From: Terrabacter sp040702505
Lineage (GTDB): Bacteria > Actinomycetota > Actinomycetes > Actinomycetales > Dermatophilaceae
Assembly (NCBI RefSeq): GCF_040702505.1
Contig: NZ_JBFBLC010000008.1
Coordinates: 62,001-126,000, forward strand
Length of the DNA stretch: 64,000 nt
Reading direction: 5' to 3'
This document shows positions 33,568 to 42,151 of this stretch, in pieces. The position numbers and the translations under genes are program-made. Each line of letters begins with the position of its first letter. The stretch's first letter is position 1. The notes beneath the pieces were generated by a model. It was not told the origin of the DNA. It did no database searches and saw only the letters and a program-made list of their open reading frames with translations.

Positions 33568-34431
33568 ATGCCCATGCACCCGGCCGCCCCCGACGACCGC
33601 AACGGACTGATCGACGCCTTCGACAACACCGTGCGGGCGATCATCGACCTCGGCTACTCCTGCCGCGACGAGGACTTCGACCTGCAGACCGAGTGCCCGG
33701 GGTGGACGGTCAAGGACCAGATCGCTCACGTCGTCGGTGCCGAGAAGTCCTTCTCCGGGCTGCCGCGGCCGCAGCTCAAGGTGCCTGACTACCCCCACCT
33801 GCGCAGCGACTTCGCCCGGTTCGTCGAGGTCGACGTCGAGGCGCGGCGCGGCGTCACCGGCCGGGACGTGGTGGCCGAGCTCGCGGAGTTCCACCCCCGC
33901 CGGATGGCCGAGCTGCGCGCGTCCGAGGCGGACGTCGACACGGTCATCGGCGGCTTCTTCGGCCCCGACACGACCTTCGGCGAGCACCTGCACCGACGCA
34001 TCGTCGACGCCTGGGTGCACGAGCAGGACATCCGGGCGGCGCTCGACCGCCCCGGCAACCTCGACTCCGCCAGTGCGGCCGTCTTCACCGCCGACATCCT
34101 CGCGGCCCTGCCGCGCATCGCCTCCCGCGTCGCCGACATCGGCCCGGGCCACGCGGTCGTCCTCGACGTGACCGGCCCCGTCGTCGCTCGCGGAGGAGTG
34201 CGCATCTGCGTCGGTGAGGACGGGCGCCCCTACGGCGAGGAGCTCTTCAGCGGACAGGACCGCCCCGAGGGCGACGAGCAGCTCGACGTCACGAGCATCC
34301 AGCTGACGACCGACGCCTTGACCCGCAGGGCCGCGGGGCGCCGCCCCACCAGCGAGATCCACTACGCCGTGACGGGCGACGACGGCATCGCGCGCACGCT
34401 GCTCGATGCTCTCGTCGTCGTGACGCACTGA
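33568..34431 (+). CDS. Mycothiol-dependent maleylpyruvate isomerase-type (DinB-like) enzyme
   Basis: The 287-residue protein has an MDMPI_N/DinB-like four-helix domain (about 10-175) with ECPGWTVKDQIAHVVGAE and RIVDAWVHEQDIRAAL. The histidines in these segments are the usual metal ligands. A C-terminal SCP2-like domain (about 190-285) follows. Members use mycothiol or bind divalent metal; the substrate is unknown. It implies a mycothiol-producing actinobacterium. The start is probably leaderless (TAGTGT box 6 nt upstream). Confidence 0.88.
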   Translation: MPMHPAAPDDRNGLIDAFDNTVRAIIDLGYSCRDEDFDLQTECPGWTVKDQIAHVVGAEKSFSGLPRPQLKVPDYPHLRSDFARFVEVDVEARRGVTGRDVVAELAEFHPRRMAELRASEADVDTVIGGFFGPDTTFGEHLHRRIVDAWVHEQDIRAALDRPGNLDSASAAVFTADILAALPRIASRVADIGPGHAVVLDVTGPVVARGGVRICVGEDGRPYGEELFSGQDRPEGDEQLDVTSIQLTTDALTRRAAGRRPTSEIHYAVTGDDGIARTLLDALVVVTH

Positions 34432-34584
34432 CGGAGCGCGCGGCCAGACCCGCGCGCGTAACACCAGAGCCGGGGTACTTGCGTTCGCCCCGCTGCCTTG
34501 TGTATTGGACGCAGAGCGCCTAGCGTCATGAGGAGTCGGTCAAGCCAGCGCCGCTTCGGCAAGATCCGAGTCATCGGAGAAGAC

Positions 34585-35373
34585 ATGACCGACCCATCCA
34601 CGGGTCCGCGCAAGGATGCGCGCACCAGAGAACTCATCGAGCAGGTGCGCACATCGGAGTCCAGCTCCGCCCGCGCCGCCGCTCTCGAGACCGTGACGCT
34701 GCTGCACATGCCGCTCGCACGCGCGCTCGCCCACCGCTACTCGGGAAAGGGCCTGGACCGGGACGACCTCGAGCAGGTCGCCTTCCTGGCCCTGCTCAAG
34801 GCCATCTCGCGCTTCGACCTCTCCCAGCCGACGGAGTTCGGCGCCTACGCGACACCCACCATCACCGGCGAGCTGCGCCGCCACTTCCGTGACCACGGCT
34901 GGCTGGTGCGCCCGCCGCGCGACCTGCAGGAGCGGCGCCAGCTCGTCACCGACGCCCGCTCGGACCTCGAGCAGCGACTGGGCCACGACCCGGACGCCGG
35001 CGAGCTCGCCGAGGAGCTGAACCTCAGCCTGGCCTCGGTCAAGGAGGCGCAGGTCGCGGCGAGCAACCTGCGCCCGGCCTCGCTCGACGCCACGACCAGC
35101 GACGGCGGGCGGCCCGTGCTCGACATGCTCGACGCCCACGGCGACCCGGGTTCCGACCCGGGGCTCGACGACGGCATCGTCGTGCGCACCGCCCTCGACC
35201 GGCTCTCACCCCGCGACCGCAGGCTCGTCGAGCTGCGCTTCACCGGCGACATGACGCAGGCCGAGATCGCCGAGGAGATGGGACTGAGCGCCATGCAGGT
35301 GAGCCGCCTGCTGCGGCGCACCCTCGACGCGCTGCGGGGACAGCTCTCCGCCGACGGGGTCACCCACAGCTGA
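34585..35373 (+). CDS. SigB/SigF-family RNA polymerase sigma factor
   Basis: The 262-residue sigma-70-family protein has region 2 (LDRDDLEQVAFLALLKAISR, then FGAYATPTITGELRRHFRD), region 3 (PPRDLQERRQ) and a region 4 helix-turn-helix (MTQAEIAEEMGLSAMQVSRLLRR). This is the SigB/SigF/SigG type used in general stress or development, not a FliA. The ATG at 34585 has a GGAG ribosome site; longer upstream frames do not. No anti-sigma factor is adjacent, so it may be controlled elsewhere or transcriptionally. Confidence 0.93.
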   Translation: MTDPSTGPRKDARTRELIEQVRTSESSSARAAALETVTLLHMPLARALAHRYSGKGLDRDDLEQVAFLALLKAISRFDLSQPTEFGAYATPTITGELRRHFRDHGWLVRPPRDLQERRQLVTDARSDLEQRLGHDPDAGELAEELNLSLASVKEAQVAASNLRPASLDATTSDGGRPVLDMLDAHGDPGSDPGLDDGIVVRTALDRLSPRDRRLVELRFTGDMTQAEIAEEMGLSAMQVSRLLRRTLDALRGQLSADGVTHS

Positions 35374-35409
35374 TTCTGGTCGCGTGCGGGGGCCGTGGAC
35401 GGCGGCTGA

Positions 35410-36177
35410 CTAGCCGGCGTCCGCGGCGCCGCCCGCGCTGATGCTCGACGGGGCTTCGCCGGACGGCGCGAACTGGGACTCCTGCCCCTCGACGATCTGC
35501 GATGCGAGCTTGGCCAGCTTCATGTTGAGCTCCTGCGACGTGGTGCGCAACAGCTCGAACGCCTCCTCGCCCGAGATGTGGTGGGCCGCCATGAGCAGGC
35601 CCACCGCCTTGCCGATCTCGCGGTTGCTCTGCAGACCCTGACGCAGCGTCGCCGCCTCCTCACGAGCCCGGATGGCCATCAGGGCGACCGACGCGAACGA
35701 GGCGATCACCGCGCCGGAGTCGGCGGAGCGCCCGGTCAGCGCGCCCGGGGTGTCGGAGTAGAGGTTGAGGGCGCCGACCTTGTCGCCGTCGAGCAGCAGC
35801 CGGTAGCCGATCGCCGAACGCACCGGCGTCTCGGCGACGATGCGCTCGGTGAAGCGCGGCCAGGGGCTCGTGGCGTCGGTCAGGTCGGCGTCGTGCTGGT
35901 AGGCCTCGGAGACGATCGCGTCGACGCAGGGGCCCTCGCCGATCTCGATCTCGATCTGGTCGATGCGACGGGCGATGGCATCGGTGCTCGCCGCGGTGAC
36001 GAACCGGTCACGGGTGCGCAGGAGCAGGGACGCGCGGTCACAGCCCTCGACGAGGTGCGCGGCACAGTCGACGAGCGAGCGGTGGATCGACCCCGAGTCG
36101 GCACCGGCATAGATCAGCGCCGACATGCGATGGAACGCATCGTTGATCGTCGGGTCGACGGGGACGTCGCTCGTCAT
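35410..36177 (-). CDS. GAF-ANTAR domain regulator
   Basis: The 255-residue protein has a GAF sensor domain (about 25-165) and a C-terminal ANTAR RNA-binding domain (about 175-232, NREIGKAVGLLMAAHHISGE then EAFELLRTTSQELNMKLA). ANTAR proteins bind paired hairpins in leader RNAs and prevent transcription termination. The final 20 residues are Ser/Ala/Gly-rich. The ATG has a GGAG site 4-5 nt upstream. It is convergent with the sigma-factor gene, with only 36 nt between stops. Confidence 0.93.
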   Translation of the reverse strand: MTSDVPVDPTINDAFHRMSALIYAGADSGSIHRSLVDCAAHLVEGCDRASLLLRTRDRFVTAASTDAIARRIDQIEIEIGEGPCVDAIVSEAYQHDADLTDATSPWPRFTERIVAETPVRSAIGYRLLLDGDKVGALNLYSDTPGALTGRSADSGAVIASFASVALMAIRAREEAATLRQGLQSNREIGKAVGLLMAAHHISGEEAFELLRTTSQELNMKLAKLASQIVEGQESQFAPSGEAPSSISAGGAADAG

Positions 36178-36325
36178 GGCACTCCTGCAACTCGGGTCCT
36201 GCGCCGCGCTCTGTCGGGCGGATCAGGCTCACGGCAATCCTTGCACCTCCCCGATGGTGCGAGCACGCAGAACCATACGAGAAGCCGGGCCGTGCGACAC
36301 CTTCGACAAACGTTGTACATCGAAG

Positions 36326-36368
36326 TTGACAAGAACCACTCACCAGCCAAATACTTGCATGCTGCAAG
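36326..36368 (+). promoter_or_regulatory. marR promoter with overlapping operator
   Basis: TTGACA at 36326-36331 and AATACT at 36350-36355 (18-nt spacer). Immediately downstream, a perfect inverted repeat CTTGCA-TGC-TGCAAG (36354-36368) overlaps the -10 box and start point. A second inverted repeat (CTTCGA at 36301-36306, TCGAAG at 36320-36325) lies upstream. The layout fits autorepression by the MarR protein. Confidence 0.75.
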
Positions 36369-36375
36369 CAAATAG

Positions 36376-36906
36376 ATGGACGGGAGGGTGGCCGTGGGGG
36401 TCAGCAAGGACGACGCGAACGAGGTGTTCCTCGGGCTGCTGCGCGTCCAGAAGCTGCTGGTCGCCGCCAAGCACACCGCCCCCCGCCTCGAGGACGGCGT
36501 CGACGTCACGGCATACCCCGTGCTCTTCGTCGTCGCCGGCGCGGGAACCGTGCGCATCTCCGAGCTCGCCGCGACGCTGCACAACGACGTCTCGACGGTG
36601 AGCCGCCAGGTCAGCGCCCTCGTCACGAGCGGTCTGCTCGAGAAGAGCGCCGACCCCAACGACGGACGCGCCTGGGTCGTGTCGCTGACCGACACCGGCC
36701 ACGAGGCGCTCGTGCGCATCCAGGACGGTCGCGCCGCCTGGTTCCAGGGCCTGCTGCGCCACTGGGACGGCCCGGCCACCGCGGACTTCGTCACCCGCCT
36801 GCGCGAGCTCGGCGACGCGCTCGACGCCCACCTCAGGGACAGGGGTGCAGCGTCGCCCCCCATGCCCTTTCACGCCACCAAGGACCTGAAGCAGAAAGAG
36901 GACTGA
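36376..36906 (+). CDS. MarR-family transcriptional regulator
   Basis: The 176-residue protein has the MarR winged helix: ISELAATLHNDVSTVSRQVS recognition region, then SADPNDGRAWVVSLTDTGHEAL wing. An unusually long C-terminal tail (about 150-176) is basic and probably flexible. It is directly followed by a DHA2 exporter 1 nt after its stop, so it most likely represses its own operon until a toxic ligand is bound. A promoter with an overlapping palindrome precedes it. Confidence 0.92.
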   Translation: MDGRVAVGVSKDDANEVFLGLLRVQKLLVAAKHTAPRLEDGVDVTAYPVLFVVAGAGTVRISELAATLHNDVSTVSRQVSALVTSGLLEKSADPNDGRAWVVSLTDTGHEALVRIQDGRAAWFQGLLRHWDGPATADFVTRLRELGDALDAHLRDRGAASPPMPFHATKDLKQKED

Positions 36907-36907
36907 C

Positions 36908-38623
36908 ATGTCCGACACCACCGCCGAACCGTCGCCAGCCGACGCCCGGGCGGGCGCGCCGGCGCTCTCCCACCGGGAGATCATCACCATCCTCATCGGT
37001 CTGATGCTGGGGATGTTCCTCGCCGCGCTCGACCAGACGATCGTCGCGAGCGCCATGCGCGTCATCGCCGACGACCTCAACGACCTCGCCGGACAGGCCT
37101 GGGTCACGACGGCATACCTCATCACGAGCACGATCGCGACGCCGCTCTACGGCAAGCTCGGCGACATCTACGGGCGCAAGAAGCTCTTCATCTTCGCCAT
37201 CTCGATCTTCACGATCGGCTCCATGCTGTGCACGCTCGCCTGGTCGATCCCCTCGCTCGCGGCCTTCCGCGCCGTCCAGGGCATCGGTGCCGGCGGTCTC
37301 TTCTCGCTCGCCCTCGCGATCATCGGCGACATCGTCCCGCCGCGGGAGCGCGCGAAGTACCAGGGCTACTTCCTCGCGGTCTTCGGCACCTCGAGCGTCC
37401 TCGGCCCGGTCATCGGCGGCTTCTTCGCCGGACAGAGCACGCTGCTCGGCGTCACCGGCTGGCGCTGGGTCTTCCTCGTCAACGTGCCGATCGCGATCGC
37501 TGCCCTCATCGTCGTGTCCCGCACGCTGCACCTGCGCCACACCCGCCGCGACCACCGCGTCGACTACTGGGGCGCGCTCAGCCTGTCGGTGGCCCTCGTG
37601 CCGCTGCTCATCGTGGCCGAGCAGGGGCGCGACTGGGGCTGGAGCTCCGGCCAGTCGATCCTCTGCTACGTCATCGGCGTCGTCGGCCTCGTGTCCTTCT
37701 TCGTCGTCGAGCGCGCCATGGGCGAGGAGGCACTCATCCCACTGCGCCTCTTCACCAACCGGACCATCGCGGCCGCCTCGGTCAGCTCGGTCTTCATCGG
37801 CATGGGCATGTTCGGTGGCCTCGCGGCGATCCCGCTCTACCTGCAGATCGTCAAGGGCTCGACGCCCACCGAGGCCGGCCTGCAGCTGCTGCCGATGACC
37901 CTCGGCATCATGGCCGGCTCGGTGTTCTCGGGCCAGATGATCAGCCGCACCGGCCGCTACCGGCACTTCCCGATCATCGGCGCGGCCATCCTCGTGCTCT
38001 CGCTCTTCGGCTTCCACTACGTCGGGGCCGACACCCCGCTGTGGAAGACGATGATCGGGATGTTCTTCTTCGGCATCGGCCTGGGCTTCAACTTCCAGCC
38101 GCTGACCCTCGCCGTGCAGAACGCCGTCGACCGTCGCGACATCGGCGTGGCCACGTCGTCGGCGACCTTCACCCGTCAGATCGGCGGCACCCTGGGCACC
38201 GCGGTCTTCCTCTCCATCCTGTTCTCGCAGGCCGGCACGAAGATCGGCGACGCCATGCGGAGCATCGCCCCGACGGCGCAGTTCCAGGCGGCGCTGCGCA
38301 ACCCGACGGGCGGCGACCCGGCCACCAACAAGGCCTTCATCCAGTCGATGCAGGCGGCCCAGCACTCGGGCGGCGCCGGTGGCGGCATGGGCGGCTCGGC
38401 CCTGTCGGACAGCTCGTTCATCAACCAGCTCGACCCGCGCCTGGCGCGGCCGTTCCTCGTCGGGTTCTCCGACGCCATGTCGACCGTGTTCGTCGTCGCG
38501 GCGGGCGTGCTCGTGCTGGCCTTCATCGCCTCGCTGTTCCTCCCGCACGTCGACCTCGGCCCCAAGCCGGGTGCGGCGAACGCCCCCGAGGACGAGGCCG
38601 TGGCGGTCCCCGCCGGGCACTGA
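36908..38623 (+). CDS. DHA2-type (14-helix) MFS drug exporter
   Basis: The 571-residue protein has about 14 hydrophobic helices and the MFS motif A after helix 2 (GKLGDIYGRKK). The LDQTIVASAMRVIADDL segment in helix 1 is typical of DHA2 multidrug exporters (EmrB/QacA type). A loop before the last helix is Gly-rich (GGAGGGMGGSAL). Co-transcription with the preceding MarR regulator suggests inducible export of a toxic compound; the substrate is unknown. Confidence 0.94.
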   Translation: MSDTTAEPSPADARAGAPALSHREIITILIGLMLGMFLAALDQTIVASAMRVIADDLNDLAGQAWVTTAYLITSTIATPLYGKLGDIYGRKKLFIFAISIFTIGSMLCTLAWSIPSLAAFRAVQGIGAGGLFSLALAIIGDIVPPRERAKYQGYFLAVFGTSSVLGPVIGGFFAGQSTLLGVTGWRWVFLVNVPIAIAALIVVSRTLHLRHTRRDHRVDYWGALSLSVALVPLLIVAEQGRDWGWSSGQSILCYVIGVVGLVSFFVVERAMGEEALIPLRLFTNRTIAAASVSSVFIGMGMFGGLAAIPLYLQIVKGSTPTEAGLQLLPMTLGIMAGSVFSGQMISRTGRYRHFPIIGAAILVLSLFGFHYVGADTPLWKTMIGMFFFGIGLGFNFQPLTLAVQNAVDRRDIGVATSSATFTRQIGGTLGTAVFLSILFSQAGTKIGDAMRSIAPTAQFQAALRNPTGGDPATNKAFIQSMQAAQHSGGAGGGMGGSALSDSSFINQLDPRLARPFLVGFSDAMSTVFVVAAGVLVLAFIASLFLPHVDLGPKPGAANAPEDEAVAVPAGH

Positions 38624-38670
38624 CCCCTCGCTCCACCCGTCGAGAGGCCACGACTGGCCCCTTGGCATCA

Positions 38671-38712
38671 GTCGAAAGGCCACTTCCCGCCCTTGGGAAG
38701 TGGCCTTTCGAC
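38671..38712. terminator. Perfect 18-bp hairpin inside repeat array A
   Basis: GTCGAAAGGCCACTTCCC pairs perfectly with GGGAAGTGGCCTTTCGAC around a 6-nt loop. It is formed by one forward and one reverse repeat core. It probably acts as a bidirectional terminator for the convergent genes; there is no U-tract. Confidence 0.7.
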
Positions 38713-38786
38713 GCTTCACCCCGAGGGCGTATGCCGGGTGGCCCGGTCTGCGCCGTGCCCACCGTGAAGCGGCGGGTGGTGTGCGT

Positions 38787-38836
38787 CATGGTCCTGCGTC
38801 TGGTGGGGTGACCACCACACCAGACGCAGGACCATG
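38787..38836. repeat. Perfect 19-bp inverted repeat between the MFS genes
   Basis: CATGGTCCTGCGTCTGGTG and its exact complement flank a 12-nt centre that can itself pair partly. It is unrelated in sequence to the GTCGARAGGCCA cores around it. It could be a terminator, a protein-binding site or an end of a small mobile element; the sequence does not say. Confidence 0.75.
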
Positions 38837-39031
38837 TGCTGACTCATCACGGTCATCGGGCGTGCCGGGCGCGAGCCGGCCACACGTGGCCTCTCGACCG
38901 GCCGAGGTGGGCCAGACGTGGCCTCTCGACGGTTGAAGAGGGGCCAAGCGTGGCCTCTCGACGGTTGAAGAAGGGCCAGACGTGGCCTCTCGACGCGACG
39001 GGACCCGCGAACTCTGGCCTCTCGACGGGTG

Positions 39032-40231
39032 TCAGCGGAGGGTGTGCAGCTCGCGCCGGGTGAGGAAGGCGCGGGTGCCGAGCGCCATGACGAAGGCGAA
39101 CGCACCGGCGATGATCGCGACCCAGTAGCCGTGCTGGGCACCGACATGGTCGACGACCACGCCGGAGACGGCGGAGCCGGCCGCGACCCCGACGATGATC
39201 CCGGTCAGCACGATCGTCATGCCCTCGTTGAGCTGCGCCTTGGGCGTGATGCGCTCGATCAGGTTCATCGTCGTGATGAGGGTCGGCGCCGTCGCCATGC
39301 CGGCGACGAGCATGAGGCCGGCCAGGGCCCACGGGTTGGGCGCGAGCAGCACCGGCATCTCGAGCACCGCCATGCCGAAGGTCCCGGCGACGAGCAGCTT
39401 GACGAGGCTGCGCCCGTGCGAGACGTGCCCGAAGACGAGGCCTGCGGTGGCGGACCCGACGGCATACAGCGCGAGGATGCCGCCGGCGGCGCTGGCGGCG
39501 CCGAACTCCTTCGAGACGGCGAGCGTGACGACCTCGTTCACCCCGAAGATCGCCCCGGTCATGACCATGATGAACGCGAGCGGGACGAGGCCCGGCACGG
39601 TGTAGGCGTGCTCGGTGGGCCGCTCGTGGTGCGGCACGACGGGCGGTTCCGTGGAGCGGGCGGAGACGAAGACGAGCACGCCGACGGCATACGCGATCGC
39701 TGCGAAGAGGAAGCCGGCCTCGGGGAAGAGGGCGGTCGACAGCCAGATCGCGAGGACCGGCCCGATGACGAAGGTGAGCTCCTCCATCACCTGCTCGAAC
39801 GACATGGCGGCGTGCAGGTTCTTCGGGTCGCTCGCGAAGATGTGCGACCAGCGCGCGCGGGCCATGGTGCCGAGGTTCGGGATCGCGCCGCACAGCGGAA
39901 AGGTGATGAAGAGCAGCCACGAGGGCCAGCCGCGCCACGACACCAGCAGCGTCATCACGACCCAGAAGCCGGACCAGAGGAAGAACGGGATCGCGATGCG
40001 GCGCTGGCCGTAGCGGTCGACCAGCCGGCCGAGGAACGGTGCACAGAGCGCGAGCGAGACCATGCCGACCGCCACGACGGCACCGGCGAGCGCGTACGAG
40101 CCGGTGCGTGCGGAGACCATGGCCACAACCGAGACGGCGAACATCGAGCCCGCGGTGCGCGCGACCATTCCCCCGGCGATGAAGCGGCGCGCCCCCGGTA
40201 CCTCGAACAGAGGTCGGTAGGACGCAAGCAC
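39032..40231 (-). CDS. MFS transporter (12-helix)
   Basis: The 399-residue membrane protein has about 12 helices and MFS motif A (FLGRLVDRYGQRR). It resembles uncharacterised actinobacterial permeases of the YbfB/arabinose-efflux type; no substrate can be named. The start is a GTG at 40231 with an AAGGAG ribosome site 5-6 nt upstream; the long open frame beyond it is the antisense shadow of the enoyl-CoA hydratase gene. It is transcribed toward repeat array A. Confidence 0.9.
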   Translation of the reverse strand: MLASYRPLFEVPGARRFIAGGMVARTAGSMFAVSVVAMVSARTGSYALAGAVVAVGMVSLALCAPFLGRLVDRYGQRRIAIPFFLWSGFWVVMTLLVSWRGWPSWLLFITFPLCGAIPNLGTMARARWSHIFASDPKNLHAAMSFEQVMEELTFVIGPVLAIWLSTALFPEAGFLFAAIAYAVGVLVFVSARSTEPPVVPHHERPTEHAYTVPGLVPLAFIMVMTGAIFGVNEVVTLAVSKEFGAASAAGGILALYAVGSATAGLVFGHVSHGRSLVKLLVAGTFGMAVLEMPVLLAPNPWALAGLMLVAGMATAPTLITTMNLIERITPKAQLNEGMTIVLTGIIVGVAAGSAVSGVVVDHVGAQHGYWVAIIAGAFAFVMALGTRAFLTRRELHTLR

Positions 40232-40325
40232 GGGTGCTCCTTGTCGGTCGGGGACGGGCAACCTCCCCATACTCGCACTACGCCCCCCACCCGGACGAAA
40301 TGCCGGGTTCGGGACTCGCGGGGTG

Positions 40326-41063
40326 TCAGGCGCCGTGTTTGCGGCGGAGCGACCACATCTGTGGCGAGCGTTCGAGCTCCACGGCGACGTCCCACGGCAT
40401 GCCGCCGGGGGCGGTCTCCCGGCGGAAGCTGGTGACCGTCCGCCGGGCCAGCGCGGGGTCCTTCGCGACGCGGGCGGCGAGCTCTGTCGCCCGGTCGAGC
40501 ACGTCCCCGTCGTCGTATGCCGCCCACGCCAGTCCCAGGGCCACCGCGCGCTCCCCGTCGACCTCCTCGCCGAAGAGGCCGAGCGCGGCCGCGGCCTCGC
40601 GGCCGGCGACACGGTCGATGAGGGTGAAGTGGCCACCGCCGGGGTGGATGCCGATCTGGGCGAAGCCGGGCAGCAGGCGGGCGGTGCGCGAGACGATGCG
40701 CAGGTCGGTGGCGAGGGCCAGGTTGAGCCCGGCCCCGACGGCGGCGCCGCGGACGGCCGCCACGGTCGGCACCGCGATCGACCCGACGGTGGTGAACGCC
40801 GCGTAGACGGTCTCGAGGTTGCGGTAGGCCTCGTCCTCGACGGGGTCGCGGCCGGTGTCGGCGAGCACGCTGCGCACCGCCCCGGCGCAGAAGTGGGCAC
40901 CGCCGGTGACGACGACCGCCCCGACCGACTCGTCGGCCTCGGCGGTGCGGGCGGCGTCGATCAGCTCGCGGGACATCTCGACCGACAGGGCGTTGCGGCG
41001 CTCGGGCGCGTCGAGGGTGATGACGGCCACCCCGTCGCGGGTCTCGTAGCGGACCTCGGTCAT
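40326..41063 (-). CDS. Enoyl-CoA hydratase/isomerase family protein
   Basis: The 245-residue crotonase-fold protein has the family oxyanion-hole segments: TGGAHFCAGAV (about 53-63) and VRGAAVGAGLNLALATDLRI (about 104-123), then GIHPGGG. It should hydrate or isomerise an enoyl-CoA in fatty-acid or steroid-like catabolism. The ATG overlaps the upstream acyl-CoA dehydrogenase stop (ATGA), so it is the third gene of a dehydrogenase-dehydrogenase-hydratase operon. The usual second glutamate of classical hydratases is replaced by Gly (PGGG), so a different reaction is possible. Confidence 0.9.
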   Translation of the reverse strand: MTEVRYETRDGVAVITLDAPERRNALSVEMSRELIDAARTAEADESVGAVVVTGGAHFCAGAVRSVLADTGRDPVEDEAYRNLETVYAAFTTVGSIAVPTVAAVRGAAVGAGLNLALATDLRIVSRTARLLPGFAQIGIHPGGGHFTLIDRVAGREAAAALGLFGEEVDGERAVALGLAWAAYDDGDVLDRATELAARVAKDPALARRTVTSFRRETAPGGMPWDVAVELERSPQMWSLRRKHGA

Positions 41064-42151
41064 GGGCGGATCTCCTTCGCCGGTTTGGCCCGGCCGGTGG
41101 TGATGAGGGTCCACAGCCGGTCGTGGCCGGCCGAGGAGGCCAGCGCGGTCAGGGTCTCGTCCCAGTCCTGCAGCGAGCCGTACTCGCTGCGCCTGGCGAG
41201 GATCGGCCGGGTCAGGGTGTGCAGCTCGTGCTCGAGCGTGGTGCCGATGGCGCCGAGCGCCTGGTGCGAGCCGCGGACCACGACCGAGGCCGCGTGCCCG
41301 ACGCACGACTTGGCGACACCGACGGCGAAGAGCATGCCGGGGTCGCGCCAGTCGGAGGCCGCCGCCCGGGCGACGGCGGCGTCGGTGGCCGTGCGGGCCA
41401 GCGCCGTCTCGGCGGCGAGGTCGGCCACGAGGTGCTGCACCGCCTGGAAGCGGCCGATCGGGCGGCCGAACTGCTGGCGCTCGCGCACGTGGGTCAGGAC
41501 GACCTCGACGACCCGCTCCATGGCGCCGGTGACCTGGGCGCAACGGGCGAGGGCCCCGCGCAGGTGGAACTGCTCGCCGATCTCGTGCGCGACGACGGTG
41601 CCCGCCTCGAGGTCGTCGAGGTCGAACTCGACCGTGTCGCTGGGCTCCCCGGCGAGGTTGCGGCGCTCCTCGACGGCCACCCGGTCGACGGGCACGTCGG
41701 CGACCCGCCACTCGTCGCGGTCCTCCCACAGGGCCACGATGCGGCTCGAGTCCCGGGCCCACGTGACGTTGAGGGCGACCCCGGACGGGTCGGGACGGCA
41801 TACGGTGCGGATGCCGCCCTCGTTGGGCAGGCCGGCCGCCTCGAGCAGCCACCCACCGAGGACGTCGTGCTCGGCGAGCGGCACCGGTGCCGCGGCTGCG
41901 GCGGCGAGACCGAGCAGCGCGGCGGCGTCGACCCAGCCGCCCCCGCTGCCACCGGCGGCCTCGGTGCCGGTGAGTCGGGTCAGGCCGAGCTCCTCGAGCC
42001 GCTGCCAGAGGTCACGGTCGAGGTCGACGACGGCGGTCGGCGTGGCCCGGGTCGCGCGGTAGTCGCTGAAGAGCTCCTCGAGCACCGCGACGAGGTCGGG
42101 GTCGGGGGTCGTGGCGGCGGCCAGCTCGGACAGGTCGTGGTGCTCGGCCAT
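41060..42151 (-). CDS. Acyl-CoA dehydrogenase family protein (probable partner subunit)
   Basis: The 363-residue protein is a divergent acyl-CoA dehydrogenase with recognisable C-terminal helices (ERQQFGRPIGRFQAVQHLVADLA). The FAD-binding N-terminal parts are weak, and the usual catalytic region is altered. It overlaps the preceding dehydrogenase gene by one base. Adjacent ~360-380-residue FadE pairs in actinobacteria form alpha2beta2 heterotetramers in steroid side-chain degradation; that model fits here by inference. Confidence 0.88.
   Translation of the reverse strand: MAEHHDLSELAAATTPDPDLVAVLEELFSDYRATRATPTAVVDLDRDLWQRLEELGLTRLTGTEAAGGSGGGWVDAAALLGLAAAAAAPVPLAEHDVLGGWLLEAAGLPNEGGIRTVCRPDPSGVALNVTWARDSSRIVALWEDRDEWRVADVPVDRVAVEERRNLAGEPSDTVEFDLDDLEAGTVVAHEIGEQFHLRGALARCAQVTGAMERVVEVVLTHVRERQQFGRPIGRFQAVQHLVADLAAETALARTATDAAVARAAASDWRDPGMLFAVGVAKSCVGHAASVVVRGSHQALGAIGTTLEHELHTLTRPILARRSEYGSLQDWDETLTALASSAGHDRLWTLITTGRAKPAKEIRP

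Larger units (their letters stand above)
38639..39026. repeat. Converging 32-bp-phased repeat array A (between convergent MFS genes)
   Basis: Forward cores GTCGARAGGCCA start at 38639 and 38671, exactly 32 bp apart. Reverse cores TGGCCTYTCGAC start at 38701, 38887, 38919, 38951, 38983 and 39015; the last five are each exactly 32 bp apart. The 20-bp stretches between cores are partly conserved (CGTCTGGCCC next to the core, then variable), not unique. The whole array fills the gap between the convergent stop codons at 38623 and 39032. About 175 nt of different sequence, including another inverted repeat, interrupts it. Confidence 0.9.

Noticed and set aside
34585..35373. This sigma factor as the flagellar sigma FliA
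   Set aside because: Region 2 and region 4 match the SigB/SigF stress group, and it is far from the cluster. The sigma-28 gene must be outside the window.
38639..39026. CRISPR array (regular 32-bp spacing)
   Set aside because: The repeat core is only 12 bp, the intervening 20-bp stretches resemble one another, orientation flips in the middle, and no cas genes are present.
39032..40900. A fusion of the MFS protein with an upstream domain
   Set aside because: The extra N-terminal part is antisense to the enoyl-CoA hydratase gene and reads as low-complexity Arg/Pro/Ser. A GTG with an AAGGAG site at 40231 is the start.
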